30,544 nt of DNA from the IMG/VR virus record IMGVR_UViG_3300047353_000387, positions 1 through 30,544 of that record. One strand, 5' to 3'. This document shows positions 14,378 to 20,079 of the stretch, piece after piece; the first letter of the stretch is position 1, and each line of letters starts with the position of its first letter. Source of the stretch: a virus. The notes beneath the pieces were generated by a model, which was not told the origin of the DNA, made no database searches, and saw only the letters and a program-made list of their open reading frames with translations. The position numbers and the translations under genes are program-made.

Positions 14378-15205
14378 TTAATGAAGATGGTGTCCTTCTG
14401 AAGTTATTTCTTTTCCTTTATACTTCCAAAGTTCGCCTTCTTCGCCTTTCTTTACTATTTCCCCTACACATGCCTCTATTGCGGCTCTAACTGCGTAGTT
14501 GGTTGGTTCATTGACCGCGGAACCCGTTTCTAATTCTAACGCTTTCGTTCCAAGATCTAAAAACCTAAATACATCTGCTCCAGACTTGTGACTTGCTATT
14601 GTTTTCTCACAGGCTACAGTAAGTAATACTTCACCTGTTTGAACACTTACAATTCGCATTGCCACTGTTACTTGATCAGTTCGATAACTTGTGTTAGCGC
14701 CGATACCAAAATATCTTGCTCCAACTCCGCCACTAGTTGTATTTGAATCATAGCCTACTACGCCACCTTCTAATAACAACCCTGCAAATAACATAGGTTT
14801 TAACTTAACTGCCTCTTTGCCTTCAAATACTTCCCTTGTTGATCTTATCAATTGCCTTTCTTTAACCAAATTATCTAAGCCTACACGTTCTACAACGGTA
14901 AACCAAGAACCTCCTCCTACCTTCTGAAGTGCGTTAATAACCCAAACTTCAGACCCTTGCGTTACCGCACTAGACAACTGACTAAATGAGTCACTTGGTT
15001 TTCGTTGTCCAGTTTTGTCCTGAAAACTATAAACCGCTATAGTAATTTTAGGACCATCAAGTTTTGGCATTGCAACTAAAGTATCCTGTATGGGAGAGCG
15101 TGCCTCGGTTGGACTGCTCCAGTTTACTTTTGCTGTTTGTGTAGCACACCCGTTTAAAAACGTCATTGCCAAAAACCCAATTATTAAAAATCTTATACCT
15201 CTCAT
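14378..15205 (-). CDS. csgG: CsgG-type curli secretion lipoprotein (275 aa)
   Basis: Length matches E. coli CsgG (277 aa). A lipoprotein signal ends at the lipobox LNGC (about residues 17-20). Family landmarks follow: ITIAVYSFQDKTGQRKP, FTVVERVGLDNLVKERQ, SGGVGARYFGIGA and VFRFLDL. CsgG forms the nonameric outer-membrane pore of type VIII secretion. In the constriction region the sequence reads KPSDSFSQLSSAV where E. coli has KPYPASNFSTAV, so the constriction Tyr is not conserved. The gene starts four bases after csgF. It is the strongest functional anchor for the curli interpretation. Confidence 0.93.
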   Translation of the reverse strand: MRGIRFLIIGFLAMTFLNGCATQTAKVNWSSPTEARSPIQDTLVAMPKLDGPKITIAVYSFQDKTGQRKPSDSFSQLSSAVTQGSEVWVINALQKVGGGSWFTVVERVGLDNLVKERQLIRSTREVFEGKEAVKLKPMLFAGLLLEGGVVGYDSNTTSGGVGARYFGIGANTSYRTDQVTVAMRIVSVQTGEVLLTVACEKTIASHKSGADVFRFLDLGTKALELETGSAVNEPTNYAVRAAIEACVGEIVKKGEEGELWKYKGKEITSEGHHLH

Positions 15206-15208
15206 ATT

Positions 15209-15658
15209 TTAGAATCCAAATCCGCTCAATGGAACAACAATCTCTGTAGTGCTACCGTCCGCTTCTGTAATTAGAAGTGTAATAGTATCAGACGTTGTAT
15301 CCTTTACCCAGTAAATCGTAGCACCCTCAATAGTTGCAGTTCCAGAACTGTCTCCGTCATCAGTAAACATATTGTCAACTAACTGTTTAGACAGTTGAGC
15401 ATAGATTCGAGATTCTATGTTGTTTAAAAACTTTGCTAAGGTAGTGCTATCCGCTTCACGTTTGGCTTTAGCCGCATCGGCCGCCGCTTTTTCTTCTGCT
15501 TCTTTCTTTCGAGTAAACTGTAACTGTTCAATTGACAGTACATGATTACTGTATCCTGATCCACTAAAAGATGGATTTTTAAAAGTGAATACTTGTTCGC
15601 TCGCTCCAGCCGTACCAATAAGACAGACGAACAATGTAGTCGTGATAATTTTTTTCAT
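15209..15658 (-). CDS. csgF: CsgF-type curli assembly factor (149 aa)
   Basis: I choose ATG 15658 (MKKIITTTLF), preceded by GGGAG; an upstream ATG at 15673 has none. A signal peptide ends at TAGA. The mature N-terminus QVFTFKNPSFSGSGYSNH matches the CsgF segment that inserts into the CsgG pore (E. coli FQFRNPNFGGN). A charged Ala/Lys-rich helix follows, then a beta-rich C-terminal domain. CsgF docks on CsgG and couples nucleation to secretion. It is the first gene of the block; a GGTAAATA box predicts a 13-base leader carrying its ribosome-binding site. Confidence 0.88.
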   Translation of the reverse strand: MKKIITTTLFVCLIGTAGASEQVFTFKNPSFSGSGYSNHVLSIEQLQFTRKKEAEEKAAADAAKAKREADSTTLAKFLNNIESRIYAQLSKQLVDNMFTDDGDSSGTATIEGATIYWVKDTTSDTITLLITEADGSTTEIVVPLSGFGF

Positions 15659-15676
15659 TTTCTGCTCTCCCATTGA

Positions 15677-15684
15677 TATTTACC
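15677..15684 (-). promoter_or_regulatory. Late-type promoter box (GGTAAATA) for the curli operon
   Basis: With +1 at 15671 the transcript would begin GGGAGAGC, placing a Shine-Dalgarno sequence at the very 5' end before the csgF ATG at 15658. Confidence 0.45.
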
Positions 15685-15724
15685 GTGATCTTTAACATTT
15701 GTTAAATACTCATAGTAAAGTAAT

Positions 15725-15754
15725 TACAGTATTATTTACTGTAAAATATTTTAC
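15725..15754. promoter_or_regulatory. Operator-like overlapping palindromes between csgF and the Fis-type gene
   Basis: TACAGTA-5-TACTGTA (15725-15743) is a perfect 7-bp inverted repeat. It overlaps a perfect 14-base palindrome GTAAAATATTTTAC (15741-15754), which resembles the AT-rich core of Fis sites. The pair lies just upstream of the regulator's ribosome-binding site and may mediate autoregulation or control of both directions. Confidence 0.45.
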
Positions 15755-15777
15755 GATTAACCAGGAGTATTTAACCA

Positions 15778-16035
15778 ATGACAGCACAATCAGAGTCTGA
15801 ACAGCAACTACAATCTAGAAAAGAGCAAGATGCTTTATATGAGATTTTTAGTGTAATATGGCCCCACGATCCTGATCCTGTAAAATGTGATCTTAACGAC
15901 GAATTAAGTAGTTTAGAAAAGGTACTAGTTCAAGACGCAATGCAAAGTGTTAATAATAACAAAACCAAAGCGGCTAGGTTACTTAATATTAGCAGAGAAA
16001 ATTTAATATATAAACTTAAGAAGATTGCAGAATAG
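15778..16035 (+). CDS. Fis-family helix-turn-helix regulator (85 aa)
   Basis: ATG follows AGGAG by eleven bases. The C-terminal 40 residues fit the Fis/NtrC-type HTH: LEKVLVQDAMQSVNNNKTKA, then AARLLNISRENLIYKLKKI, with the N-K-T-K-A-A-R-L-L-x-I-S-R signature. The N-terminal half is acidic and novel. It is a lone plus-strand gene, divergent from the curli operon and converging with speD by a 20-base overlap. It is close to the size of E. coli Fis (98 aa). Regulation of the curli block is inferred from position only. Confidence 0.8.
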   Translation: MTAQSESEQQLQSRKEQDALYEIFSVIWPHDPDPVKCDLNDELSSLEKVLVQDAMQSVNNNKTKAARLLNISRENLIYKLKKIAE

Positions 16036-16465
16036 CATTTGTAGCATCTACTAATTCTTGTGTAGAAAACTTAAACTTATCTTTTTCAGGTAATAGTGCT
16101 GGTGTTAGAGCATGTTCTCGATCAAGATATTTGTATTCCATTTTAACGGGGTTGTAGTACTCTTCAACCCACTCAAACACTGTACGTGGATCAAATGCTC
16201 CACAAGTATAAACATCTAATTGTATTAATGCAGGATCTGTTTCATCCCAACTGTGTAGTACAATATGACTAGTTTCTATTATTGCGGCAACTGTTAATCC
16301 TCTGTTACCTTTCATCTCTACATACTTGGCAAAAGGACCCATAAGCACTTTCATGCCTATGCGGTCAATCAGAGTTTGTATTTGATTACTTGCTGTGTTT
16401 TCGTTTGTGGGCGGATTAAGTACTTCCGCTCTTATTATCACATGCTTATGCACGAGTGGTTTCAC
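16016..16465 (-). CDS. speD: AdoMet decarboxylase proenzyme-like protein (149 aa)
   Basis: Resembles the prokaryotic AdoMetDC fold, which uses a pyruvoyl group made by self-cleavage at Glu-Ser and makes the aminopropyl donor for spermidine. The core IIETSHIVLHSWDE and LDVYTCGAFDP match the family. The cleavage site is Thr65-Ser66 instead of Glu-Ser; Ser66, His67 and Cys88 are kept. The GTG start lies inside a perfect 6-bp hairpin and has no strong Shine-Dalgarno sequence. It starts 28 bases after the oxygenase gene. Marine phage versions often look like this; activity is uncertain. Confidence 0.72.
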   Translation of the reverse strand: MKPLVHKHVIIRAEVLNPPTNENTASNQIQTLIDRIGMKVLMGPFAKYVEMKGNRGLTVAAIIETSHIVLHSWDETDPALIQLDVYTCGAFDPRTVFEWVEEYYNPVKMEYKYLDREHALTPALLPEKDKFKFSTQELVDATNAILQSS

Positions 16466-16468
16466 TCG
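16453..16468 (-). promoter_or_regulatory. Hairpin covering the speD start codon
   Basis: CGAGTG-AAAC-CACTCG on the minus strand is a perfect 6-bp stem with a 4-base loop. The GTG start at 16465 is in its left arm, so the structure could gate translation. Confidence 0.4.
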
Positions 16469-16492
16469 ACTACTTATATCTGTTAGTTGGCT

Positions 16493-17557
16493 TTAGGAGA
16501 AGGATTGGTAAGGATCAATATCCAAATACTTGCCCCATTCACTATAGTAATGGCGCATACCAACTTCATCGTGTATGGTTCCATTCTCATGTCTGCCATG
16601 CAATATGTTACGTGCTTCTGTGCCTTCACGCATTGTTGTTCCTTGTCCTGCTACTCCAATTAGGTCTTCATGTAGGTTACGCCCAAACGGTCCCCATATG
16701 CTGTTGTGATGGTTGATGCGTGTGCGTCTTTCTTCTGCTGTGTCTTTGCGTAGTCCATAACCTCTAAATTCTATAAGAACTTTATTACAACCTATTGGAG
16801 TAACACTGTCACTTCTATATGCACTACCACGCAAGTTAAAATTAAAGCCTGGGAATAGGTCGACCATGTACCACTGGTTGGGTGGTAGATTAGGAAAGGA
16901 TAGTTGGCCTCTATCTTCAAAGCCTTCATACTCTTCGTAGTTGACAGTGAATGAACTTACATTTACATGTCCGTTGTCAAAAGGTATATTTTTACGTGCA
17001 AAGTATTCATCGTTAAATCCACTTACTCTATTAAAGTAGTGCATGAAGTCATGATAGAATTCACTGTTAGTATCATGCCACAGTTTGTAGTTTGTATCTA
17101 TAACTGCTTTGTGGTAATGGAACACTTCCATTTCTTCTGTGTCAATAGCATCACTAATACAATCAAATGCTCCTGCTGTCCATTGTTCTACACTCTGTAA
17201 GGGATTAGGATCAAGTGTTACCCATACCATACCTCCGTGCTTTACTTCACAATGTAGTTGTGGTTCAACAGTTACAATAGGTGCTCCTAGCGTACCACTA
17301 GGTGCCCAACTGCCATAGTTACGATATGCTCGAACACCATTGCCTGTGTTGTATGCAATAACATTAACTCCTGCTATCTGAGTTGTTCTATAGTCTAGTT
17401 CGTTATACATTTCAGATATATGACACATAGGCACCCATACCTTTGAAAAGATACGTTCTTGCTCTTGTACAAATATTTCTGGATCGTTATATGCTGAACT
17501 GCTAATTGATTCTACGTTTGGTTGTGCTAACCAATTCTTATGATTACGTGGTGGCAT
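16493..17557 (-). CDS. Ring-hydroxylating oxygenase alpha-subunit homologue lacking Rieske ligands (354 aa)
   Basis: The overall layout follows Rieske oxygenase alpha subunits: IFSKVWVPMCHISEM (37-50), then a Rieske region, then a catalytic domain. At the place of the C-x-H motif the sequence reads RNYGSWAPSG (79-88) and only one Cys (103) and two His lie nearby, so no [2Fe-2S] centre can form there. The mononuclear iron site is intact: His169 and His173 (EFYHDFMH) and Asp298 (HEDLIGVAGQG). Either electrons arrive by another route or the reaction differs. Strong AAGGAG, extended -10 promoter upstream. Substrate unknown. Confidence 0.75.
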   Translation of the reverse strand: MPPRNHKNWLAQPNVESISSSAYNDPEIFVQEQERIFSKVWVPMCHISEMYNELDYRTTQIAGVNVIAYNTGNGVRAYRNYGSWAPSGTLGAPIVTVEPQLHCEVKHGGMVWVTLDPNPLQSVEQWTAGAFDCISDAIDTEEMEVFHYHKAVIDTNYKLWHDTNSEFYHDFMHYFNRVSGFNDEYFARKNIPFDNGHVNVSSFTVNYEEYEGFEDRGQLSFPNLPPNQWYMVDLFPGFNFNLRGSAYRSDSVTPIGCNKVLIEFRGYGLRKDTAEERRTRINHHNSIWGPFGRNLHEDLIGVAGQGTTMREGTEARNILHGRHENGTIHDEVGMRHYYSEWGKYLDIDPYQSFS

Positions 17558-17584
17558 GACTTCTCCTTATGCTATATTTAAATT

Positions 17585-17593
17585 ATTATAGCA
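17585..17593 (-). promoter_or_regulatory. Extended -10 promoter (TGCTATAAT)
   Basis: A TGn followed by perfect TATAAT, with a weak -35. A late-like TTTAAATA box (17575-17582) overlaps its 3' end. Both would drive the oxygenase and speD. Confidence 0.5.
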
Positions 17594-17594
17594 C

Positions 17595-17631
17595 AGAAAA
17601 AATATAAAATCTAATAGTGTATATCTATTAG
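17595..17631 (-). terminator. Rho-independent terminator after the class II tRNA
   Basis: On the minus strand CTAATAG-7-CTATTAG is followed by ATTTTATATTTTTT. It would end the transcript of the AsnRS-like gene and its tRNA. Confidence 0.65.
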
Positions 17632-17639
17632 GTAATAGT

Positions 17640-17725
17640 TGGCTCTAGGGGAAGGATTCGAACCTCCAAGACTTTCGTCACACGAGAAACAATCGTGCGT
17701 GTTTACCTATTTCACCACCCTAGAT
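17640..17725 (-). tRNA. Unusual class II tRNA with Asn anticodon GTT
   Basis: Acceptor TCTAGGG/CCCTAGA, discriminator G, encoded CCA. The D arm resembles tRNA-Leu, and the variable arm (tgacgaaagtctt) is long with a gac/gtc stem. Anticodon stem cacga/tcgtg, loop TTGTTTC: U33, anticodon GTT, but T at 37 where a purine is usual. U1-A72, G73 and G34-U35-U36 are the identity elements of E. coli tRNA-Asn, a class I tRNA. The combination is chimeric. It lies six bases after the AsnRS-like gene. T stem has one G-T pair. Could also be a degenerate tRNA-Leu. Confidence 0.75.
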
Positions 17726-17731
17726 TATAAC

Positions 17732-18562
17732 TTATATCTTATTGATATTTTCTAGTGCAGGGATCATACGTGTTACACCTATGCCTCCGCCCACTCTTTG
17801 GAAGAAGTCAAACTCTAAAAACTTTTCAAGTTCTGCTTCTACACGTTCTTTGCCAAACAGTTCAAACAATAGTTTTGAGTATGCTCCGTCTGTAATACTG
17901 TGGAATGTATCACGCATCATATCAACATCACACGAACGTTCTGCTGATCCAATAGTTTCCATGCCACCTAATATAACATCGATCTTTTTAGCAGTTTTGC
18001 CATCAGCATTTCTACTCATATTCCAAAATGGACTTGTTAGTTCTGGAAAGTCTGTAATCATTGTTGTACCAAACTCCTTGTGCATTTTAGTTTCTTCATC
18101 AGCAGTCATTTCGTAATCTTCTGCAAGTTCGTAATGCTTTTGCCATTCAGCATAAGTTTTTTCAGTAGGCTTTTTGAATTCTAAGTATTCACATAGTTCA
18201 TACTCCATCTTTTTAAGATCATCTATGTCACCTGGCATTTCAAATTCAAACATTGGAAATATTATATCATGTCTACCTGGGATTGCATTTGGTTCCTGTC
18301 TATAGGAAGTGGAGACACAAAAAAACCCCTTACTATCGGGGCTACTTAATAATTCATGTTCGAGCCACATCTGGCCTGTTTGCGGTAGTGGCCAAGTCTT
18401 GCCTGCGTATTGATATGTTGCTACATTGAATGGATCTTCACATGCGGCAAGTATGCTGAGTCTGTTTTGGGTGTGGACTTCTAAAAATCCTTTATCCAAA
18501 AAAAATGACCTTAAAAGGCCAATTGTGTTTGTAAATTTTTGTGGGGATATTAACTGCGTCAT
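17732..18562 (-). CDS. Class II aminoacyl-tRNA synthetase catalytic core, AsnRS/AspRS-like (276 aa)
   Basis: Only the catalytic domain of the Asp/Asn/Lys class is present; the N-terminal OB anticodon-binding domain is absent. Motif 2 is SYRQEP with GRHDIIFPMFEFE (86-108), Arg88 and Glu90 contacting ATP and the 3' end in relatives. ETIGSAERSCD follows at 202-212. Motif 3 is GGGIGVTRM (258-266) with Arg265. Such cores occur as AsnA, archaeal asparagine synthetase and EpmA as well as partial synthetases, so the reaction is open: Asn-tRNA charging, Asn synthesis or modification. AAGGA precedes the ATG. The class II tRNA with GTT follows at once. Confidence 0.75.
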   Translation of the reverse strand: MTQLISPQKFTNTIGLLRSFFLDKGFLEVHTQNRLSILAACEDPFNVATYQYAGKTWPLPQTGQMWLEHELLSSPDSKGFFCVSTSYRQEPNAIPGRHDIIFPMFEFEMPGDIDDLKKMEYELCEYLEFKKPTEKTYAEWQKHYELAEDYEMTADEETKMHKEFGTTMITDFPELTSPFWNMSRNADGKTAKKIDVILGGMETIGSAERSCDVDMMRDTFHSITDGAYSKLLFELFGKERVEAELEKFLEFDFFQRVGGGIGVTRMIPALENINKI

Positions 18563-18591
18563 CTTTTTTTCCTTTTTTCGAGTTGCGACCT

Positions 18592-18621
18592 AAAAAAAAT
18601 TTGCTCAAAAAAAAATTGAGC
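18592..18621 (-). terminator. Rho-independent terminator downstream of nfu
   Basis: On the minus strand GCTCAA-7-TTGAGC is followed by AAA and eight Ts. It separates nfu from the AsnRS-like gene. Confidence 0.75.
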
Positions 18622-18657
18622 CTATTTGCTTTGTCCATCTATTTATCACATAGTTGA

Positions 18658-18939
18658 TTAATAGTAGGGATTGTTGAAGTTAGGATCGTCCATGCCTTCT
18701 ACAGCATTTACTTCAGGTACATAATGTTTAAGCATATTCTCAACACCCATTTTTAGCGTAATAGTGCTACTTGCACATCCGCTACAACTACCTTGAAGTA
18801 ACACAGAAACTTTACCTGACTCTACATCAAAGTCTTCTAACTTAATATAGCCTCCGTGTTGTTCAACTGCTGGTTGAACATATTGATCAATAATATACTC
18901 AATATTTTTTATGATTTCTTCTTTTGTACGATCTTCCAT
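18658..18939 (-). CDS. NifU C-terminal-like Fe-S scaffold/carrier (Nfu, 93 aa)
   Basis: Matches the Nfu domain: EYIIDQYVQPAVEQHGGYIK, VSVLLQGSCSGCASSTITLK with the C-x-x-C cluster ligands, and a C-terminal VEGMDDPNF. Nfu proteins dimerise around a [4Fe-4S] cluster and deliver it to client proteins. I choose ATG 18939 (MEDRTKEE) because an ACTAAATA box ends five bases before it; an in-frame ATG at 18945 is also possible. No Shine-Dalgarno sequence. The gene begins 14 bases after the CCA end of tRNA-Glu. It could support phage or host ferredoxin during bilin reduction. Confidence 0.85.
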   Translation of the reverse strand: MEDRTKEEIIKNIEYIIDQYVQPAVEQHGGYIKLEDFDVESGKVSVLLQGSCSGCASSTITLKMGVENMLKHYVPEVNAVEGMDDPNFNNPYY

Positions 18940-18944
18940 ACACA

Positions 18945-18952
18945 TATTTAGT
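18945..18952 (-). promoter_or_regulatory. Late-type promoter box (ACTAAATA) for nfu
   Basis: Begins directly after the CCA of tRNA-Glu and ends five bases before ATG 18939. Confidence 0.4.
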
Positions 18953-19027
18953 TGGTAGTCCCTAGGAGAATCGAACTCCTCTTTGCGAGATGAAAACCCG
19001 CTGTCCTAACCGATAGACGAAGGGACC
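18953..19027 (-). tRNA. tRNA-Glu (TTC)
   Basis: Acceptor GGTCCCT/AGGGACT, encoded CCA, anticodon stem gcggg/ctcgc with loop TTTTCAT, T arm gagga/tctcc. TTC reads GAA. A consensus promoter lies 20 bases upstream. Confidence 0.95.
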
Positions 19028-19046
19028 TTAATTTTTAATTATTAAC

Positions 19047-19075
19047 AGTATAGCACCAAAGCACTATACTGTCAA
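19047..19075 (-). promoter_or_regulatory. Consensus sigma70 promoter for tRNA-Glu (TTGACA-17-TATACT)
   Basis: The -35 is at 19070-19075, inside the end of the phosphoesterase gene, and the -10 at 19047-19052. Confidence 0.8.
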
Positions 19076-19596
19076 CCTTTCCTAACCTCATCAATGTGTA
19101 TAGGTGTAAAATTAATTTGTTCTACACAAACACACTTGTAAGGACCATCTGGACTAGGATTGCTATGTATATGTCCATGAGCATTTATTCCAGGTCCGTT
19201 ATCACCCCATCTATGTCTTTCTTCAAGAGTACTTGCATGTAATGGAGTGTGAGTACAAATAACACCAGGTAACTCAATCCACAACTGTATGTCCTTAAAG
19301 AACGGAGCAACATGTTTTACGTTATCGTGGTTTCCAAGAACAAGTCTTTTCTTACCAGGTAACTTTGCAAAGTTTGCTTCTAACCATTCTACTTTGTTTT
19401 CACCAAACAATACATCACCTAAGTGTATAACTGTGTCCTGCGGTTTGACAGTGTTTGCCCAGTTATCTAACATTGTTTGATTCATTTCATCTACGTTAGA
19501 AAAAGGTCTGATAGATCTACCACCTTGTGTAAATTCAAGGATCTTACTGTGATTAAAATGTGTATCACTTATTAACCATATATCTTTTGCCATCAT
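19072..19596 (-). CDS. Calcineurin-like metallophosphoesterase (174 aa)
   Basis: All signature blocks of the family are present in order: SDTHFNH, HLGDVLFG, VLGNHDN, CTHTPLH and AHGHIHS. They bind two metal ions and hydrolyse phosphate esters. This compact form is common in phages and bacteria, sometimes as a phosphodiesterase; with an adenylate cyclase in the same genome a cyclic-nucleotide substrate is conceivable but unproven. The start follows AGGAG and a perfect promoter. Confidence 0.85.
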   Translation of the reverse strand: MMAKDIWLISDTHFNHSKILEFTQGGRSIRPFSNVDEMNQTMLDNWANTVKPQDTVIHLGDVLFGENKVEWLEANFAKLPGKKRLVLGNHDNVKHVAPFFKDIQLWIELPGVICTHTPLHASTLEERHRWGDNGPGINAHGHIHSNPSPDGPYKCVCVEQINFTPIHIDEVRKG

Positions 19597-19619
19597 ATTC
19601 TCCTAACTAACTTATATAC

Positions 19620-19648
19620 ATTATAACATCGGTAATACCAGATGTCAA
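19620..19648 (-). promoter_or_regulatory. Perfect sigma70 promoter (TTGACA-17-TATAAT)
   Basis: The -35 is at 19643-19648 and the -10 at 19620-19625, both identical to consensus. It drives the phosphoesterase gene. Confidence 0.85.
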
Positions 19649-19656
19649 CCAAAAAT

Positions 19657-19730
19657 TGGAGTGGACGACAGGAATCGAACCTGTATACATGGATTTGCAA
19701 TCCACTGCGTAACCATTCCGCCACGCCCAC
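19657..19730 (-). tRNA. tRNA-Cys (GCA)
   Basis: Acceptor GTGGGCG/CGTCCAC, discriminator T, encoded CCA, anticodon stem gtgga/tccat with loop TTGCAAA, T arm acagg/cctgt. It is the second tRNA of the leader-controlled Trp-Cys unit. Confidence 0.93.
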
Positions 19731-19823
19731 AAAGTGGAGGCCTTTCTAGAGGGCACCTCCTATTCCCGCCTGATCTTATATGTAGGGGCTCAGGCCTAAC
19801 CACGTTTTTACTCGTTCCCTATT
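19731..19823 (-). ncRNA. Structured spacer between tRNA-Trp and tRNA-Cys, possible RNA element B
   Basis: No frame is plausible. On the minus strand GCCTGA-16-TCAGGC forms one stem and GGAGGTGCC...AGGCCTCC a second. It shares CTACATATAAG and AGGCGGGA in the same order with the segment at 5704-5829, which also follows a tRNA. May be a small RNA or a tRNA-processing element. Confidence 0.4.
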
Positions 19824-19897
19824 TGGCATAGGTGGAGGGAATCGAACCCCCATTAACTGGTTTGGAATCAGTTGTGTTACCATTACACCACACCCAT
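19824..19897 (-). tRNA. tRNA-Trp (CCA)
   Basis: Acceptor ATGGGTG/CACCTAT (one G-T pair), discriminator G, encoded CCA, D stem gtgt/acac, anticodon loop TTCCAAA with U33 and A37, T stem with one G-T pair. The 31-39 pair is A-C. A Gly(TCC) reading would leave the stem unpaired, so Trp fits better. It starts right at the T tract of the upstream terminator. Confidence 0.85.
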
Positions 19898-19932
19898 AAA
19901 AAAACCCCCGTAAGCATTATAACTCCGGGGGT
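19898..19932 (-). terminator. Leader terminator directly before tRNA-Trp
   Basis: On the minus strand ACCCCCG-15-CGGGGGT is followed by a T run reaching 19898. It lies between a promoter and the tRNAs it serves, so it is an attenuator-type terminator. Its 5' arm can pair instead with CCGGGGGT at 19967-19974. Confidence 0.85.
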
Positions 19933-19974
19933 CTAAAATTCATTGCTGAACAACTGCCTACAAGACACCCCCGG
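19925..19974 (-). promoter_or_regulatory. Candidate antiterminator pairing
   Basis: CCGGGGGT (19974-19967), inside the leader peptide frame, is perfectly complementary to ACCCCCGG (19932-19925), the left arm of the terminator, extended by one base. The two pairings exclude each other. A ribosome covering the frame's end would block this pairing; one stalled at the Trp/Cys codons would allow it. Confidence 0.65.
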
Positions 19975-20023
19975 GTGGTTCACAACCACACCATTCATAA
20001 TTATTTGTATACTTCGTATTCAT
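19958..20023 (-). CDS. Leader peptide with Trp and Cys codons (21 aa)
   Basis: ATG at 20023 follows AAGGA by nine bases, 20 bases after the predicted start site. Codons 10-19 read EWCGCEPPGG, so one Trp and two Cys codons (TGG, TGT, GGT, TGT) stand immediately before the antiterminator arm. The stop TAG lies just after that arm. The tRNAs downstream are Trp(CCA) and Cys(GCA), which read these very codons. This is the layout of a transcriptional attenuator. A free function of the peptide is possible but less likely. Confidence 0.65.
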   Translation of the reverse strand: MNTKYTNNYEWCGCEPPGGVL

Positions 20024-20050
20024 TGTTCGCTTTCCTTATTAACTTTTTAT

Positions 20051-20079
20051 AGTATATTATCTTTTTGTCGTATTGTCAA
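20051..20079 (-). promoter_or_regulatory. Consensus sigma70 promoter of the Trp-Cys tRNA leader (TTGACA-17-TATACT)
   Basis: The -35 is at 20074-20079, within the end of the upstream gene, and the -10 at 20051-20056. The expected start near 20044 gives a leader of about 147 bases before tRNA-Trp. Confidence 0.85.

Noticed and set aside
17742-18116. Plus-strand frame of 124 codons over the AsnRS-like gene
   Set aside because: Antisense to a gene with clear motifs; Ser/Pro-rich composition typical of antisense frames, no ribosome-binding site.
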